From Lumbricus terrestris (Eukaryota > Annelida > Clitellata > Crassiclitellata > Lumbricidae), in the NCBI GenBank assembly GCA_949752735.1, contig OX457051.1, forward strand, positions 64,501-128,500: 64,000 nt of DNA. Direction: 5' to 3'. Shown piece after piece: positions 34,550-46,904 of the stretch; position 1 is the first letter of the stretch; every line of letters begins with the position of its first letter. Below the pieces are notes generated by a model. It saw only the letters and a list, made by a program, of their open reading frames with translations, did not search any database and was not told the DNA's origin. The position numbers were made by a program, and so were the translations under genes.

Positions 34550-35540
34550 GGCACCCCGTCAAAAGGGCGCCCGACAAAAGGGCGCCGACAAAAGGGCGCC
34601 GACAAATGGGCGCCCGACATAAGGGCGGCGCTCTTAAAAGAAATGGCATCGATGAAGAGTCGGCCTATAAGTGATAATATTGTGAGCAAATAAGCAGGTC
34701 AACGACGACGCGACAAAGAGCAATAATAATACTACTAAACTATTTCACACATGATGCTTGTTGAAACAAAATATGCTCCGAGGACCTGGAAGAGGTGCTA
34801 AAATAAACAAATCAGGTGCAGAAAGCGGTAACATGAGAGGTTGGAAAGTTCGTTACCACCTGATATGAGCTTCATATAAAAGCAAAGGAAGCAGGGCAGG
34901 TCTACCATTTGGAAATCGTTTACATGGAGGAGGTCGCTTCGCAGAAGGGAAAGGCCATTATACTTGTTGGCGGATACAGGTATCGAAAGGATAAAGAAAG
35001 CAAAGACGGAAGCATGTCATGGAGGTATGTAATGGTTAAAATTATTTCAAATTGTAACGTAGCCCAACGATTTACGTTGCTGGTTTTACGTCAGTCAGCG
35101 ACTCGGCGAAAGGTTATTTTTTTTAATGTTCGGCTTTGTGACTCCTGTAATTAAAAAAAAACATTATAGCGGAGTGTTAAGAACTTTTCGACTTTACCAT
35201 TAGGCTAACAAATTATTTGCCGTAGACTACAGTAGTTTTAACTTTTCATCAGATTCCTAGTTCTAACAACATTTCAACTTCTCAATAAATTGCTTGTTTG
35301 TATTTCTCAAATAATTTCTTGCCTTCTAAATCTCGTTAAAACTTAAAATCATATATTTATAGCCTATGTAGTGGCGGCTCACTTGCCGTTTTCAAATTAT
35401 TTATTTCATCCGCGATATCTTTCACGATAATATTTCTTTAAGAGCGTCGCCCTTATGTCGGGCGCCCATTTGTCGGGCGCCCTTTTGTCGGCGCCCTTTT
35501 GTCGGGACCCTTTTGTCGGGCGCCCTTTTGACGGGTCACC
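34550..35540. mobile_element. TIR element with GGGCGCCGACAAAAG ends and 9-bp target duplication
   Basis: About 100-bp inverted ends made of GGGCGCCGACAAAA subrepeats (34556-34640 and 35446-35535), beginning GGCACCCCGTCAAAAGG and GGTGACCCGTCAAAAGG. CTTCATCCC lies immediately outside both ends (34541-34549 and 35541-35549), a 9-bp duplication as in Mutator-like elements. The interior is AT-rich with no transposase; 991 bp. Related to the 27991-28625 element. Confidence 0.88.
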
Positions 35541-35549
35541 CTTCATCCC

Positions 35550-35925
35550 CTTCATCCCATTGGCGAACCTTCGGTCTATAGCTAGAAGGGATTATTTATT
35601 ACATGTAAGCTTACATTTCCAAATGAGCGTTCCTCAAAATAATTAATATTAATGGAAACAGTTGCGTGTGCACAAACTGGAGTAAGCTTACTTTGCGGTT
35701 AGATCTCAAGGAAAACATGCTAAATAAATAAATAGCCTAAGAAACGATGTTCATCAATCATCATAATCTACTTTTCATGATCATGATCGTCATCGCCATC
35801 GTCATCGTCGTCGTCGTCTTCATCATCATCGTCATCTCAGACACTGTTGTGTTGCCGTTTTCACGATATGCATTCAGCTGTCTCTTCATTATTGCAGAAC
35901 GACGAAGGTGTTGTGCCATCCACAT
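35550..35925. other. No gene; short (CATCGT)-rich stretch
   Basis: Simple CAT/CGT repeats at about 35775-35840; nothing coding recognised. Confidence 0.5.
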
Positions 35926-35928
35926 GTC

Positions 35929-35999
35929 CGCCATTCGCGGACAAGAATCGTCATAGCACAAAATTTTTGTGCTATGACGATTCTTGTCCGCGAATGGCG
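35929..35999. repeat. Perfect 71-nt palindrome (35-nt arms, 1-nt centre)
   Basis: Left arm 35929-35963 begins CGCCATTCGCGGACAAGAAT; right arm 35965-35999 is its exact inverse complement; the centre base is 35964. I checked all 35 arm positions. No target duplication was apparent. Confidence 0.95.
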
Positions 36000-36790
36000 A
36001 CGATACATCGAACAGACCATTTCCATCCTCTCTGCCGCCAGAAATCTTTGCTTGCACGTTCCTGCAGGGCTGTTTTAAGGAATGTTTAGAACTACACAGT
36101 AGGGTATAGCAAGAATTATGTTTTCGTTTAAAATGAACTTTGGCATAACTTAAAAGGTTGCTCCAGGTCCTAAATGAAAGACCTGAAGAAAAATTGCATC
36201 AAATTTATTGCATCTAACTTTGCCGCCGAGCACCTGAAGTTTAGTATACTTTCGCGACTGCAAACCATGGTCAAAAACGCACTGTGCAAACAAGAGAATG
36301 CTGGTCATGGAAAAACAGACAGAAAAGAAAGAGAAAAGAATGAGAATAATTATGAGAAAAGAGGATAATTATAAGAAGTATTATAAACCTCAAGGACTGT
36401 GTAATTGTAAAGTATAGATGATACACCAGACAATGATTCCAGCTGTGATACAGTTGACTCCGATTCCACGGCGTCAGAATCATTGAAGATGTGTATATGC
36501 GATCTGAAGGAGAAACATGCTCTTGCTACACCAGTCACTCCAGCTTTGTTTAGGGAATGTGACAGATATAGTTTCTGCAATGCAGTTGGTGCTGCACTTG
36601 CAACAGAAGTAGGTCTACTTGTGGACTGTGCAATTGTGACTACTGACGACTTCAGCTACTGACAGATTGTAAGAAGACAGAGAAAGCTTTCGTAAAACAT
36701 TATCCGATGGAAGAGGATAAAAAGCGTGAAGCTGCAGCATTGTATTTTGATGGTGGGACATAATTATAACTGTAATACTGTATGTTTCCA
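36000..36790. other. No intact gene; decayed sequence
   Basis: Short frames with no recognised domain. May be the upstream part of the relic at 36800-37590. Confidence 0.35.
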
Positions 36791-36799
36791 GTCATAAAT

Positions 36800-37590
36800 A
36801 TCAAATAATGGAAGAGTATGCATGTTTGATTCGAGAACAGGGCATATCTCACCAAGTGGTGGATTAACCGCAGGAATTTTCAAAGCAATGCATGACTTCT
36901 TGTCTGATTTGCCCAATGATATTTCTTTCAGTTCAATAATAGCTGTTAGCTGTGATGGGACGGCGGTAAATACAAGAATGCATGGCTGGAACAATGGAAT
37001 AAGAAAGCTGGAGTTACATGCGAGTGCATGTTCCATTTCAATGAGTTGACGTTACGACATTATATTATTTGTTCATCATTATTTTTATCAAGCTCCCTAC
37101 CATACCTAGAGAGAAAGGTTTTTGATGAATGACATTGTATTCAAAAGAATGGCTACTATGATTGCCCAGAAAATGCTTAAGTGAATATAATGATTGATGA
37201 AAACCACATGCAGAACTGGTATCCAGAAGAATTAAAATAACAAGGGCAACTGATCGCTGTCTATTAGCATTTCAAGTTATACTAGAACATTCACAATCTC
37301 AAAACTGAATTTAGAAGCCACTGACCCACTGTCTACTGTGCTCCAATTAACTGGCTGGATTTTTCCAGACTTGAACCTCCAATAACTTGCAAGTTGAAGA
37401 AAAATGACCTTCAGGAATCCATTAAAATTGGCAGTATGTTAGATCTTGAAAAATACTATTGCCACAAGCATGCATGCAGTCAAAGTTGTTACAGTCTTAC
37501 AGACGCAGCAAGGTCAGTTTGTGACAAAGAGCTTATACAGAAGGCCACATTCGAACAAAGCGCGGATCCCTAAAAAAATGGTCAAATATA
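36800..37590 (+). pseudogene. Decayed transposase-like or TE-derived ORF
   Basis: A 75-codon stretch at 36822-37049 contains AVSCDGTAVNTRMHGWNNGI and, one frame over, CECMFHFNELTLRHYI at about 37018-37066. The pairing of a DGT-x-N-T block with a C-x-x-H/F-H-x-NEL-x-LRH block is typical of a TE-associated protein family of invertebrates that I cannot name with certainty. Frameshifts and stops disrupt the rest (LDFSRLEPPITCKLKKNDLQ-like remnants follow near 37350). Not a working gene. Confidence 0.45.
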
Positions 37591-37762
37591 GGCCTACCAC
37601 AAAAAGTGAGTGAACTATATATTATGAGTGACCCCTTGTTTGTAGCTCATAGATGTCGGAATATGTCAGCATATGAACATTTTTGTGAAGCGTAATTTAT
37701 TAAGGACAAGGTCTTTTCAACCTTAATGACTTTTCCCATTTTTTAAAGTTAGAATAATGCAT

Positions 37763-37927
37763 AGGGGACCATCCATAAATGACGTCACATAGCTGGAGGG
37801 GAGAGGGTCACACATCTATGACGATTTGTGACGGTCCATTGCTAGATATCATATGAATTGTTTTAACGTGACGAGGGGTCAAAGGGGATCGCCCTAAAGT
37901 GCATGACGTCGTTTATGGACGACCCTT
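37763..37927. mobile_element. 165-bp MITE with CATAAATGACGTCA ends
   Basis: Left AGGGGACCATCCATAAATGA then CGTCA; right inverse TGACGTCGTTTATGGACGAC then CCTT. About 24-bp imperfect inverted ends. Adjacent sequence TTGTAGCTCATAGATGTCGG occurs on both sides (37640 and 37931), showing a local duplication. Confidence 0.8.
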
Positions 37928-37929
37928 TG

Positions 37930-39455
37930 CTTGTAGCTCATAGATGTCGGAATTGCCACAAACAAATTCACCTGCCATGCCATAAAATGTGGCTCACAAT
38001 ATCACAATATTCCCATTTTTAGGCCTAATTACTAATGCAGATAAGAAAATAGTCAAATTTCGACAATGTTGATGCAATGCTTAATACTGCGGTATACTTG
38101 AATAACTTCAAGGCCATGGCGGCAAAGTTAAGCAGCATGTCAGAAACAAAATTTCTATACCAGACACTATCATATGCATAGGAGCAACAAATTAATATAT
38201 GCCAAACATAATCCTTTCTTGTCACTATGCCCTACTACACAGCCCCTTCTTTCCCTTCCCATCATCCATGGTAAATTACTTCCAATCGGAGGATAATGAC
38301 GTTTAAAAAGCCTTGCGTTTCCGACGCAATCTTCGTCAATTTTGCAATCGTTATCGCAGTTATTGATCTCTTTTTCACCGAACTCTCGTTGGATTGACGG
38401 GAATAATGTGACCTTGGCTCAATATCGACAGTTTCTCTTGTTCGTTCATTTCATATTAAATAATGGGACGACAAAAATCGGGAAAAATAGAGTAAATTAA
38501 CATGTTATGTTACACTTAGTTGCGGGCTCACTATAATTATGGTTGTAACCAATTTTTGTTTGAACGTTTTACTCTGCGAGATACTGTTTCAATGTTTGTG
38601 ATGACTTTAGAATCACGAGTCGTCGTACAGCTGCCTATTGTACCGCAGCTTCATTACTACAAGTCATCGTGATAATCACTTGGAAAAATATCTGCATAGC
38701 AATACATCGTCGCTGCTCCTCAAGTCCTCATACAAGCACGTAGGCTACTTCGTCACAGTTTTGAAGCTTTAGAATCTATGCAAAGGAATCCGATTTCAGT
38801 TGTGTGCGAGCAAAGTTAGACAAGATGGATTCCTCTATGTACAAATAGCAATTAAAATTCTATCTAAACATCGAGAGTTGTTCTAAACAGTAGCTACTAT
38901 GAACAACAAATATTGAATGTGTATAATCGTTAATTTGACTGACATGACTCTTTTTAAATGCATGTCGCCGCACATGAAACAAAAAAGTGCGTGGGGACAG
39001 TAGGGTACGCAAAAAGACTGACAATAACACCTTCGTACATTCAAAATATTTTTCGGATCTGAAGAAACATCATTTCACAACGACTCAGATGTGCTGCTTA
39101 AAATTATTTGTTAAATTTTTATCAAATATTACATGAAAATAATATTATTTCAGCTTTCGTGGGTACAAAATTATATATAGGCCTAGGCCTAATATTATTA
39201 AACGAATATAATGCGTCCTAACGTCCACTCGTAAATCATCAATGAAAATAGTTTGGGTTTTGTTATATTTGCTCAGAACAATATCATCTTTGCACAATTC
39301 AAACTTTGAATATAAGCTTAAAACAGCAACACGCTTTTTAAAACAAATTTGAAGATAGTACCGTTGCACTCTAAACAGACGATATGAATTAAGGACTGTA
39401 AATGTCATTAAAGAGACAGCACAATGAAACCAGTTTTTTCTAGTCATTTGGTCTT
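37930..39455. other. No gene recognised
   Basis: AT-rich. A 100-codon minus-strand frame at 39145-39447 starts with ATG and has a hydrophobic N-terminus but matches no family I know; not called. Confidence 0.4.
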
Positions 39456-39459
39456 AATC

Positions 39460-39669
39460 CCAAGGAAAAAATCCATTTTCCAGTCAAAAAAGCTGACGAC
39501 CTTTTTTAGTCATTTGATCGAAATCTCGTGAAGATATTTCATTTCCCTGGCCTCAAAAACCTGATGACTTTTTAGGAGGGGCTAAGTCGAAAATATTTCA
39601 TTTTCCCTGTGCAATAAACCCTGATGATCTTTTGTGGGCCTAGCTCATAGCCCCCTGGCACCGCTACTG
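39460..39669. mobile_element. Transposon end remnant
   Basis: Three imperfect units around CTGATGACCTTTT, ending with AGCCCCCTGGCACCGCTACTG, which looks like the outer end of a hAT-type element. Its partner end was not found in the window. Confidence 0.35.
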
Positions 39670-39960
39670 GATGAAACATTTCTGGATATCGGAGCTAACT
39701 TGGGTTAGTATGCAATCCCTGTCGCTCACGTTGGCGGACACATTGTGGCTGTGCAGCCAAACTTGAACACTACGTCTGCTGAAATCAGTTCATCTCGGCG
39801 GCGAAGTAAACAGATTGACCTGCTGCTACATCATGCATGAACCAATGCAGCAGAGATCCGGTCAATGTTTTCCACAGAGGGACGGGAGCATAATATTATG
39901 ATGAACAAATCGCATGTAATCAGAAACATCACGGAACTGAGGGATGCGGCCAATAGGGTA
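39670..39960 (+). pseudogene. FkbM-type methyltransferase fragment, broken
   Basis: Reads DETFLDIGANLG, then a TAG at 39706-39708, then YAIPVAHVGGHIVAVQPNLN, and after a one-base shift LRLLKSVHLGGEVNRLT. This is the SAM-binding start of FkbM methyltransferases (FLDIGANxG and VxAxEPN, here VQPN), which O-methylate sugars or other small groups. The internal stop, frameshift, Glu-to-Gln change and absent C-terminal half show it is a relic. Confidence 0.65.
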
Positions 39961-40410
39961 TGCCGCAGTGCGCTCTAGGCCTATGTTACCATTACCTTTC
40001 CTATTTTTCAATAAACACAATAAACAGGCAATTACTTATAATCTGTTAACAGCCTGTAGGCCTAATGATATCCTAAATCTTTCACAGCATGTAGATCATT
40101 ATCGTCTTAAGTAGTTCCACAAAGGATTTCACTATGAGAGCTGCCAACCTTCTATTCTGTTTCGACAAAGCCCCGGACTGCCTCGCGCAACTGGACTCCC
40201 ATGCAGTACTTGCTGAACTACAAAAAGCCTGTCAGATGTCAGAAGATGAGAAGTGGCCGTCTTTTCAAAGGACTGCGAAGCACAAAAGCAGAGTGAATCG
40301 GGTGACTAAAGTCGACGTACACACGCACACACACACCGAGAACTGTGTGTCCATTTCACGAGACGACTTGCATCCATGAACCTGGAGAAGAGATTTGATA
40401 GATTTGTCTC
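39961..40410. other. No gene recognised
   Basis: An 81-codon frame at 40134-40379 ends in a (CA)n tract; it has no recognised domain. Confidence 0.35.
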
Positions 40411-40416
40411 TTTTTT

Positions 40417-41490
40417 GTGCATGCAGTCAATCTTCAGATGAGAAAGAATCGATCTAATTATCTCTCCCGACTTAACCCATTAATTATATTGCAAAACCGT
40501 GCCATACGATTAATATGTGGTGCCCACTGGAGGTCCAGCTCTGCCCCCCTTTACATAAGTCATAGGTTACTGTCTCTGCTAAACATCAATAGGTTCCAAA
40601 TATGTCTGTTTATGCATCGCTACCACCAGAGACTATTGCCCTACTCTTTTAATAATTATTTTATAACTGGATCCTCACTTCATGACCACGCGACTAGACA
40701 TGCCAGCTCTTACCGCAGTGAATATGCACGCCTAAAAATTAAACAGTTTTCAATAAAATATCTGGGTCCTAAGATTTGGAATGGCCTTCCAGCACATATA
40801 TCTGCCTTACAGTCCATCAGCCTCTTTAAAAATCGCCTAAAAAAATCTCATTGTGAACTAACATCTTTCGTTGTCTGACCGACATGTTCCCATTGAACTT
40901 AGTGGGTTATGGTGTCAAACTGTCAATTCTATAGTTTAGCATCTTATTCCTTTTGTGTTAATACCTAGTTTCTGTTAATATTTTCAGTCACTGTCCTATG
41001 ATAACTATTGATTGATCTTAGGTTTTGCTGTGTTTCTTTTTTGTTTACATGGTGATCTGCTGATCTTCCTGTTAATATTTTCATTTACTGCTTTATGATA
41101 ACTATTGATCGGTCTTGCGTTTTGCTATGTTTCTTTTGTTTACATAGTGATATGCTGATCTCCCTGTGTTCACCCTGTTCACCCTGCTTATGATCTGTTT
41201 TATCCCTCGCTCTCTCTCTCTCCTATATCTCATTTGCTGTTTTCGTATCGTCTATATTGATAGATATTTACTCCACTCTTTTCTCATCGCCATCCTAATA
41301 TAACTCTGTTGTGGTTGCCCAGGTTTAGCGGGATCACTCCCTTTCTGGGCTACCCTTTCTTAGAGATCTTTCACCTGATAGATGATATTATTAGCTCCTC
41401 TGTACACTCTTATCTCATTCATTGTTTGTTTTATTGCTCTGTTTGATTTGTTGATCTCTTGGAATAAACAAGATTTGATTTGATTTGATA
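40417..41490 (+). mobile_element. LINE 3' fragment (RT C-terminus) with (TTTGA)n tail
   Basis: Codons at 40430-40878 read LQNRAIRLICGAHWRSSSAP, then FGPKIW-like LGPKIWNGLP and SLFKNRLKK, the C-terminal region after the reverse transcriptase in CR1/Jockey-group LINEs. About 600 bp of 3' UTR follow, ending AATAAACAAGATTTGATTTGATTTGATA. 5' truncated; this family differs from the hairpin-ended LINEs. Confidence 0.85.
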
Positions 41491-43890
41491 CAGAGTATAA
41501 TAGCTATAAATATTATCCGCTGGTGGAAATGGAGAAATGGCTTAAGAAGCAGAACTCCGAATTTCGAGAAAGGAGCAACTGTTCAATGTTCATGCAGGCT
41601 CGCATGTAGGCGTGTATATTAGTATGTATATTAGCCTGTCATGAAGTCACGTGTGCAGGTTATGACATGGTAGGCCTATAGCTTAAACCAACCGCCTTTT
41701 GGACAAATTGAAGTAAGACTGACCTTACCATTTGACATGGTTCAAGTTTGACATGGTTCAGAGTGTATTTAGCACTGTGCCACAATATGCACGTTTCACA
41801 CTACGTCCTGTGTAGCATATTATGCAGTGTGATATGTAGCATAGCATTTGGTGCAATAGATACATAGCAGGTGGATTAGTATAAAATGCAGTATACAGTG
41901 TATTATGTGGTGAAATATTATGTGGTATGAAAATATTAATAATAATAGTGTTGTTATATTGTTATTATGTGTTTTAGACTAGTGTGTGGTATAGAAATAG
42001 GCATAATATTATGTTGTGTAATGTGCGGCATAGTATTCGGTGTAGTGATGTGCTTGATGGATGTCTGCATTGAAACAGTCGAAGTTGAAGCAGCCTTTAA
42101 ATCACAAGACTTGTCTATACAGTATAGACTTAGTCTCTTCACTTCATAAGGATCTTCTGAGTCTCTTGAAATCCTAGATTGGATGAATTTAAAATCGCAA
42201 AGTTTACCGATTGTTGTTTTGTACAAGAAGCCAGATCTGAATCTTCTAAATGAGATTTCACTTATGTTTAACAACATGAGTGAAAACTTATGAATCACGA
42301 CTTTAAGAAAAGCTTAAAAGTAGCGCTGCAGACCATTATAATTATAAGGGAGGAGATACGAAGATAGTTTACTCCAGAAGAAGAATGGGACAAGAAAAGT
42401 AAAGGCGATGTAATAAATCTATCTCGGCGATCAGAAACCAACTCCGACGACATATGAACCCTTCACGCTTCGACGATTCTTTTCAGAAGCACGATCAGAT
42501 ATCATGGTTCGTGCTCAGCAAACGCGATCACAATGTAGTAAACATCAACATGTAATTGACAACACTGACACATACACACAGACACGTCGTATGTATAATA
42601 TACTGCATAAGCTAAGGTATATTATAGTGTAACCCATTATTATGTTACGATTCATCATTTTCTTGCATACCGTACCGTAGAGCGGCTTTTAAAATCAGGT
42701 GTATAATAACGACCAAAAGAGCAAACGATGAAACATCAGGACGTAGGCCTAATCAGATTAATAAACTTCATAAGAAAGTCCGTTAAGACAGATAAACGTT
42801 CTACGACAGACAGACAGGCCTAACCCTATCCCTACCATTGCAGTTAGACATCGTTGACGAATCTGTAGTCTGTAGGCTATGTTGAAGTAGTTGGAGGCGA
42901 TGACTACAGTCACTATTGGAGCTTGAACGTAAACTCGACTCAAATAGTTTTTCTTTTTCAGATTCATTTTTCTTAAACCAATGCAACAAGATCACGGCAG
43001 CAGCGAAGAACAGAACTATTCTTCTTAGAACAGAGTTAAAACAGAATCCATTTCTCGATTCTTCTTTACTGACAAATAATTCATTGACAAATAATTCAGC
43101 ATATTGTAGAGATGACTGATTCCGTATAATAGGTGCTAAAAATATATAAACGTGAAGCTCTAGTAGTAGGAAACCTATATGAGTTTGAGACAAACCTCTC
43201 CACTTGAGAATAGCATCTCGTATGATTATAAAGAGTTTAGAACTCAAATCCTATGAAAATTTGAGAGATGCATGAACGTGGAAGAGAGGCTTGCAATATA
43301 AACTAGATTTTACCATAAGCTTACTTAGTTCATCGAAATGGACGAGAGAAGAGCGTAAACAACTTCGAGTCAGAATGAACCAATGAGGGGGGTGGGGGGG
43401 GGGCGTTGAACTATGAGCTGAAAAAGATGTGCGCAGCTACGACATTTGAGCAATGACGTGAGTCAGCTGCTGGTCCTCCACAACAAAATTATTTTGAATA
43501 CAGAAGGTTGACTGGAGGAAGTCTGATGATACACGCATTGTACACACGTTAAGCAATGAATCTACTAGGCTACCATCACTCATAGGTTATCAAGAACGAC
43601 AGCCAGACATTGCGAGGCGTTTTGAATGCATACATCGTGGCCCTTTGTGATTGGAATACGTACTTGAGGTACAATGCGAATAATTGTCCTCTTCACTGAA
43701 GCATAGATGTGTTTTCAAGCGTCGTCTTTTACCAACTGACCATAACTCTCTACACGAATGTCAGAGCTCTATGAAAAGTCGTCAATCAAATCTTTTCTGT
43801 CGGCGAGTTATATCGTTTGTCAAGTTGTACGTAGTATGATTCACCTCCAGTGTAAGAAGTTATATGCAAAGTTAGCATGTAGGTCATGTG
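41491..43890. other. No gene confidently recognised
   Basis: AT-rich. Minus-strand frames at 42801-43247 (hydrophobic IVLFFAAAVILLHWF then a charged stretch) and 41954-42298 are open but lack known motifs. A G-rich run lies at 43386-43404. Confidence 0.4.
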
Positions 43891-43895
43891 TATGG

Positions 43896-46672
43896 TAGGG
43901 TGTATCACAAATGCATTGCAAAATTTTGAAGTATATAAAATCAGCTGTCTGGGTTTGGATTTTGTTCCATTGTGATCAAGATTAAATTGGGTGAAAAGAT
44001 TTTAGAAATCTGCATATATTTAGAGGTCCCTCCACCCATGTGTTCAAACATTGATTTGAGCAGCCTCGAACATGCAAATTTGAGCAAATCCTTTTTTGTG
44101 ATATTAAACATAATTGCTTTGTTCCAATGATTCTATGACTAGAACAATGCTAAACATCAAATTGAATGTTGTTACAATGTTTTAAATTAATATTTATAAA
44201 TAACATTGCAAAAAGCCTAATATATTCAAGCAGCCGGAATTTCGAACTACCTCATATTACATTTGTATGTCAAATATACGAAAAGCAAACCATTAAAATA
44301 AAAATATTTATACAATATGTAGCCTCTAGCCAGTGTTTGTTGATTCATTCATTCATTCATTCAAGTATTTATATAGCGCCTCTTCAAGGAAACTACTCAG
44401 AGGCGCTCCCGACTCCAGTACGGACAAACAGAACAGTTTTTAGGTGCTTATAGAATGTGTCAGAGAGTGATCTAGGGAACAGGCGCAGCTCAAGTGGGAG
44501 GGCATTCCATACCACTGAGCCAACCACAGAAAAAGCACGACTCTGCATGGTGGAGGTACGAGCAAATGGGACAAAGAGTACTTCCCTAACAGCCGAGCGT
44601 AGGGACCGACCAGTCCGAGCACTTAACACAGGCCGACAAAGATCGAGTAGGTAAGATGGAGCAAGACCTAGCTGGCAGCGCCATATTAAGGACGAGATTC
44701 TGTATTCGATGCGCTGACGGACTGGGAGCCAATGCAGAACCTCCAGCATGTAATTTGTAACATGACCAAATTTGGGCAGATGACCAATGAGGCGTGCTGC
44801 AGCGCGCAGAATACGGTCAAGAGAAGATAATCGACCAGATGGTAAACCAGCATAAAGGGATAGGCAATAGTCAAGACGAGCTGAGACAAAGGAATGTACA
44901 AGCGTAGTTGCAGCACCAGTTGAGAGTAACCATTGATGAATAGTTTGCTCTTATAAGTGGTTAACTGTTGCAGAAATACAACAGTTTCTTCATTTTTGCA
45001 ATTTCGCTTTTTAGATCACAGATTTTTATAATTTCTATTGAAGTGTTCTTCTAATTGAGTGGCTTCGACAAAGTCCTACGTTGGTTTTACCCCTCGTTCC
45101 GCCCCATCATTCACAACATTCACTACTCAACATTTTTAGCACGTGAAACGTAAGCAGTGGCATGCAACACTCATTGACAGGAAGGTTGAGAGCCTGGTAT
45201 CAAACTCAAGATGGTACATTGCGAACCACGAATTTACTTGAACAAGATTGCACGCACAGTTGTGTTGAAAAATTAATAGATGATGGAAATCGTGGGTTGT
45301 GCCCCAACCATTGCCAAATTGATTGAGTTGGACTTGCAGATAAGTAATTGGTTTGAACTTGATTAAGGCATCTGCTAGAGTGTCTCATTCCAAAAGGTAC
45401 ACACTCAATGAATATTGCAGAGGAACCATTTCAACATTTCAGAACCAATTTCTCACGTGTAAGTGAGATGCTATAGATGATGTTGATTTACATGTAATGC
45501 TCAAGTTGCAAATTGAGAAACAACCTTGTCAACAGCCTGATACTCCGGTAAAAGCTTGTACAGGTGTAGACCATTCCAAGGTGCACACAGGGTTTCTTAC
45601 ATATAAGAATGTATGTGGCATAGCCTACACAATACACATGAGTGATGAAGGTTGCAAATGTATGTATTCTGGGTCTTTGAGAGTTATTGGTTATAGTGCA
45701 TCGCATCAGTTATTGCGACATGCGACTCGCAAAGAGCAATGCTAAGGCTATAGATCAACACAGCCATGTACTATGCCTTGAGTATAGAGCACCAGATCTT
45801 CTAAAGGTCACTTTACTTTTCAAAGCAGACAAAATAAACAAGTGATAGCTCAGCAAACTCATGATAATCGTCAGATAGAAATTCAACTTGTTCTCTGGCT
45901 AAGGTGATCACTTGTTTAGGTAGACCTACTTCCTTGGCTGTTGAAAATTGGTGTTGGCACTAGATTGCAATGCATTTTAAAACCTGCTTGTAGGTGAACA
46001 ACTGAGTAGGCCTACCTCTGATTGTTGCACCATAAACCCAGATTGCACCCTGTCAGGCAATGCATGTGGTATAAGCTTAACGATCCAAATGAGACAAAAT
46101 AGCAAATTAATTACTTTAGCCAATAGCCAATAATGTTATACTCTGAAAAATTATCTTGTAAAATATAAATCAGTGAAAAGTCCTTTTCTTCTCATTTGCA
46201 ATGCATGAAAATATATAAATTGGGCAACAATCACAGCAGCATAGATGATTTGACACTGCTGTCATCAGTCTCTCAGCTCCCGCTACCTTGTCTTCAAAAA
46301 CCTCAGACTCTGCATCGGGGCCGGTCCAAACAGAAACCACTCACTCATCTGAGTACGGAGTTATTCGAATTGGGTCCTAATACAGACAATTTAATGCATG
46401 TGAAATGGCGTTAATTAACTCTATTTCAGTTTAAAAGTAGTTTATATGTTTATTTTATTAATGCAAATTAGAAATGACTACTGACTGAAAAAATTGTCGT
46501 ATCTTCCACGATACAAGCAATGGAAACCAAACAAAACTTCAAAGGGCCGGTGGGACCTCTAACTATTTTTAAATAAAATTTTCTTTCACATCACAATGTT
46601 TCTCTAAGGCAATGGAACACAATTAAATGCCAGACAACTAAAAAAAAAATTAATTTTTTTTGGTGCACCCTA
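43896..46672. mobile_element. TIR element, TAGGGTG family, copy 1 (split by a LINE)
   Basis: Ends TAGGGTGTATCAC and inverse GGTGCACCCTA. An internal mark TTTAGAGGTCCC lies about 125 bp from the left end, and its inverse GGGACCTCTAA about 120 bp from the right end. The same layout occurs in copy 2 (49741-51853). Without the 593-bp LINE insertion at 44346-44938 the length is about 2.18 kb, like copy 2. The interior has decayed frames and no identified transposase. Confidence 0.65.
44346..44938 (-). mobile_element. LINE fragment: RT C-terminus, hairpin 3' end, (GAAT)n tail
   Basis: On the minus strand: LVHSFVSARLDYC, then ILRAAARLIGHLPKFGHV, LEVLHWLPVRQRIEYR, VWNALPLELR and a terminal KTVLFVRTGVGSASE stop at 44393. 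The 3' UTR is a hairpin (GGAGCGCCTCTGAGTAG and GAAGAGGCGCTATATAAAT) and the tail is (GAAT)n. 5' truncated in the RT domain. CR1/L2-like by the HWLPV block. Confidence 0.9.
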
Positions 46673-46835
46673 GTGTATGGGTTGGTATGCAGGTATGAGC
46701 ATGTGTAAGTAAGACTAGTATGACACTGTGCGCACGCATTGTAATCGATAATAATGATTACGACAATTTATATGTTGCCGTAACAAGGTCATGACGCTGG
46801 CTGCAAGGGCGCCTTAATGCATCAAAAAAGGTTTC

Positions 46836-46900
46836 CGGACAATTCGGAGCGGACAATTCGGAGCGGACAATTCGGAGCGGACAATTCGGAGCGGACAATT
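46836..46900 (+). repeat. 15-bp tandem repeat (GCGGACAATTCGGAG)
   Basis: Four to five near-perfect units. It may be the subterminal end of a transposon, but no inverse copy was found in the window. Confidence 0.9.
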
Positions 46901-46904
46901 TAGG

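Noticed and set aside
39145..39447. 100-codon minus frame with ATG and hydrophobic N-terminus
   Set aside because: No recognised domain and on the strand opposite to the nearby FkbM relic; may be chance.
42801..43247. 148-codon minus frame with a hydrophobic segment, possible type II anchor exon
   Set aside because: No known motif, no clear splice partner; the neighbouring frame at 41954-42298 could not be joined with confidence.
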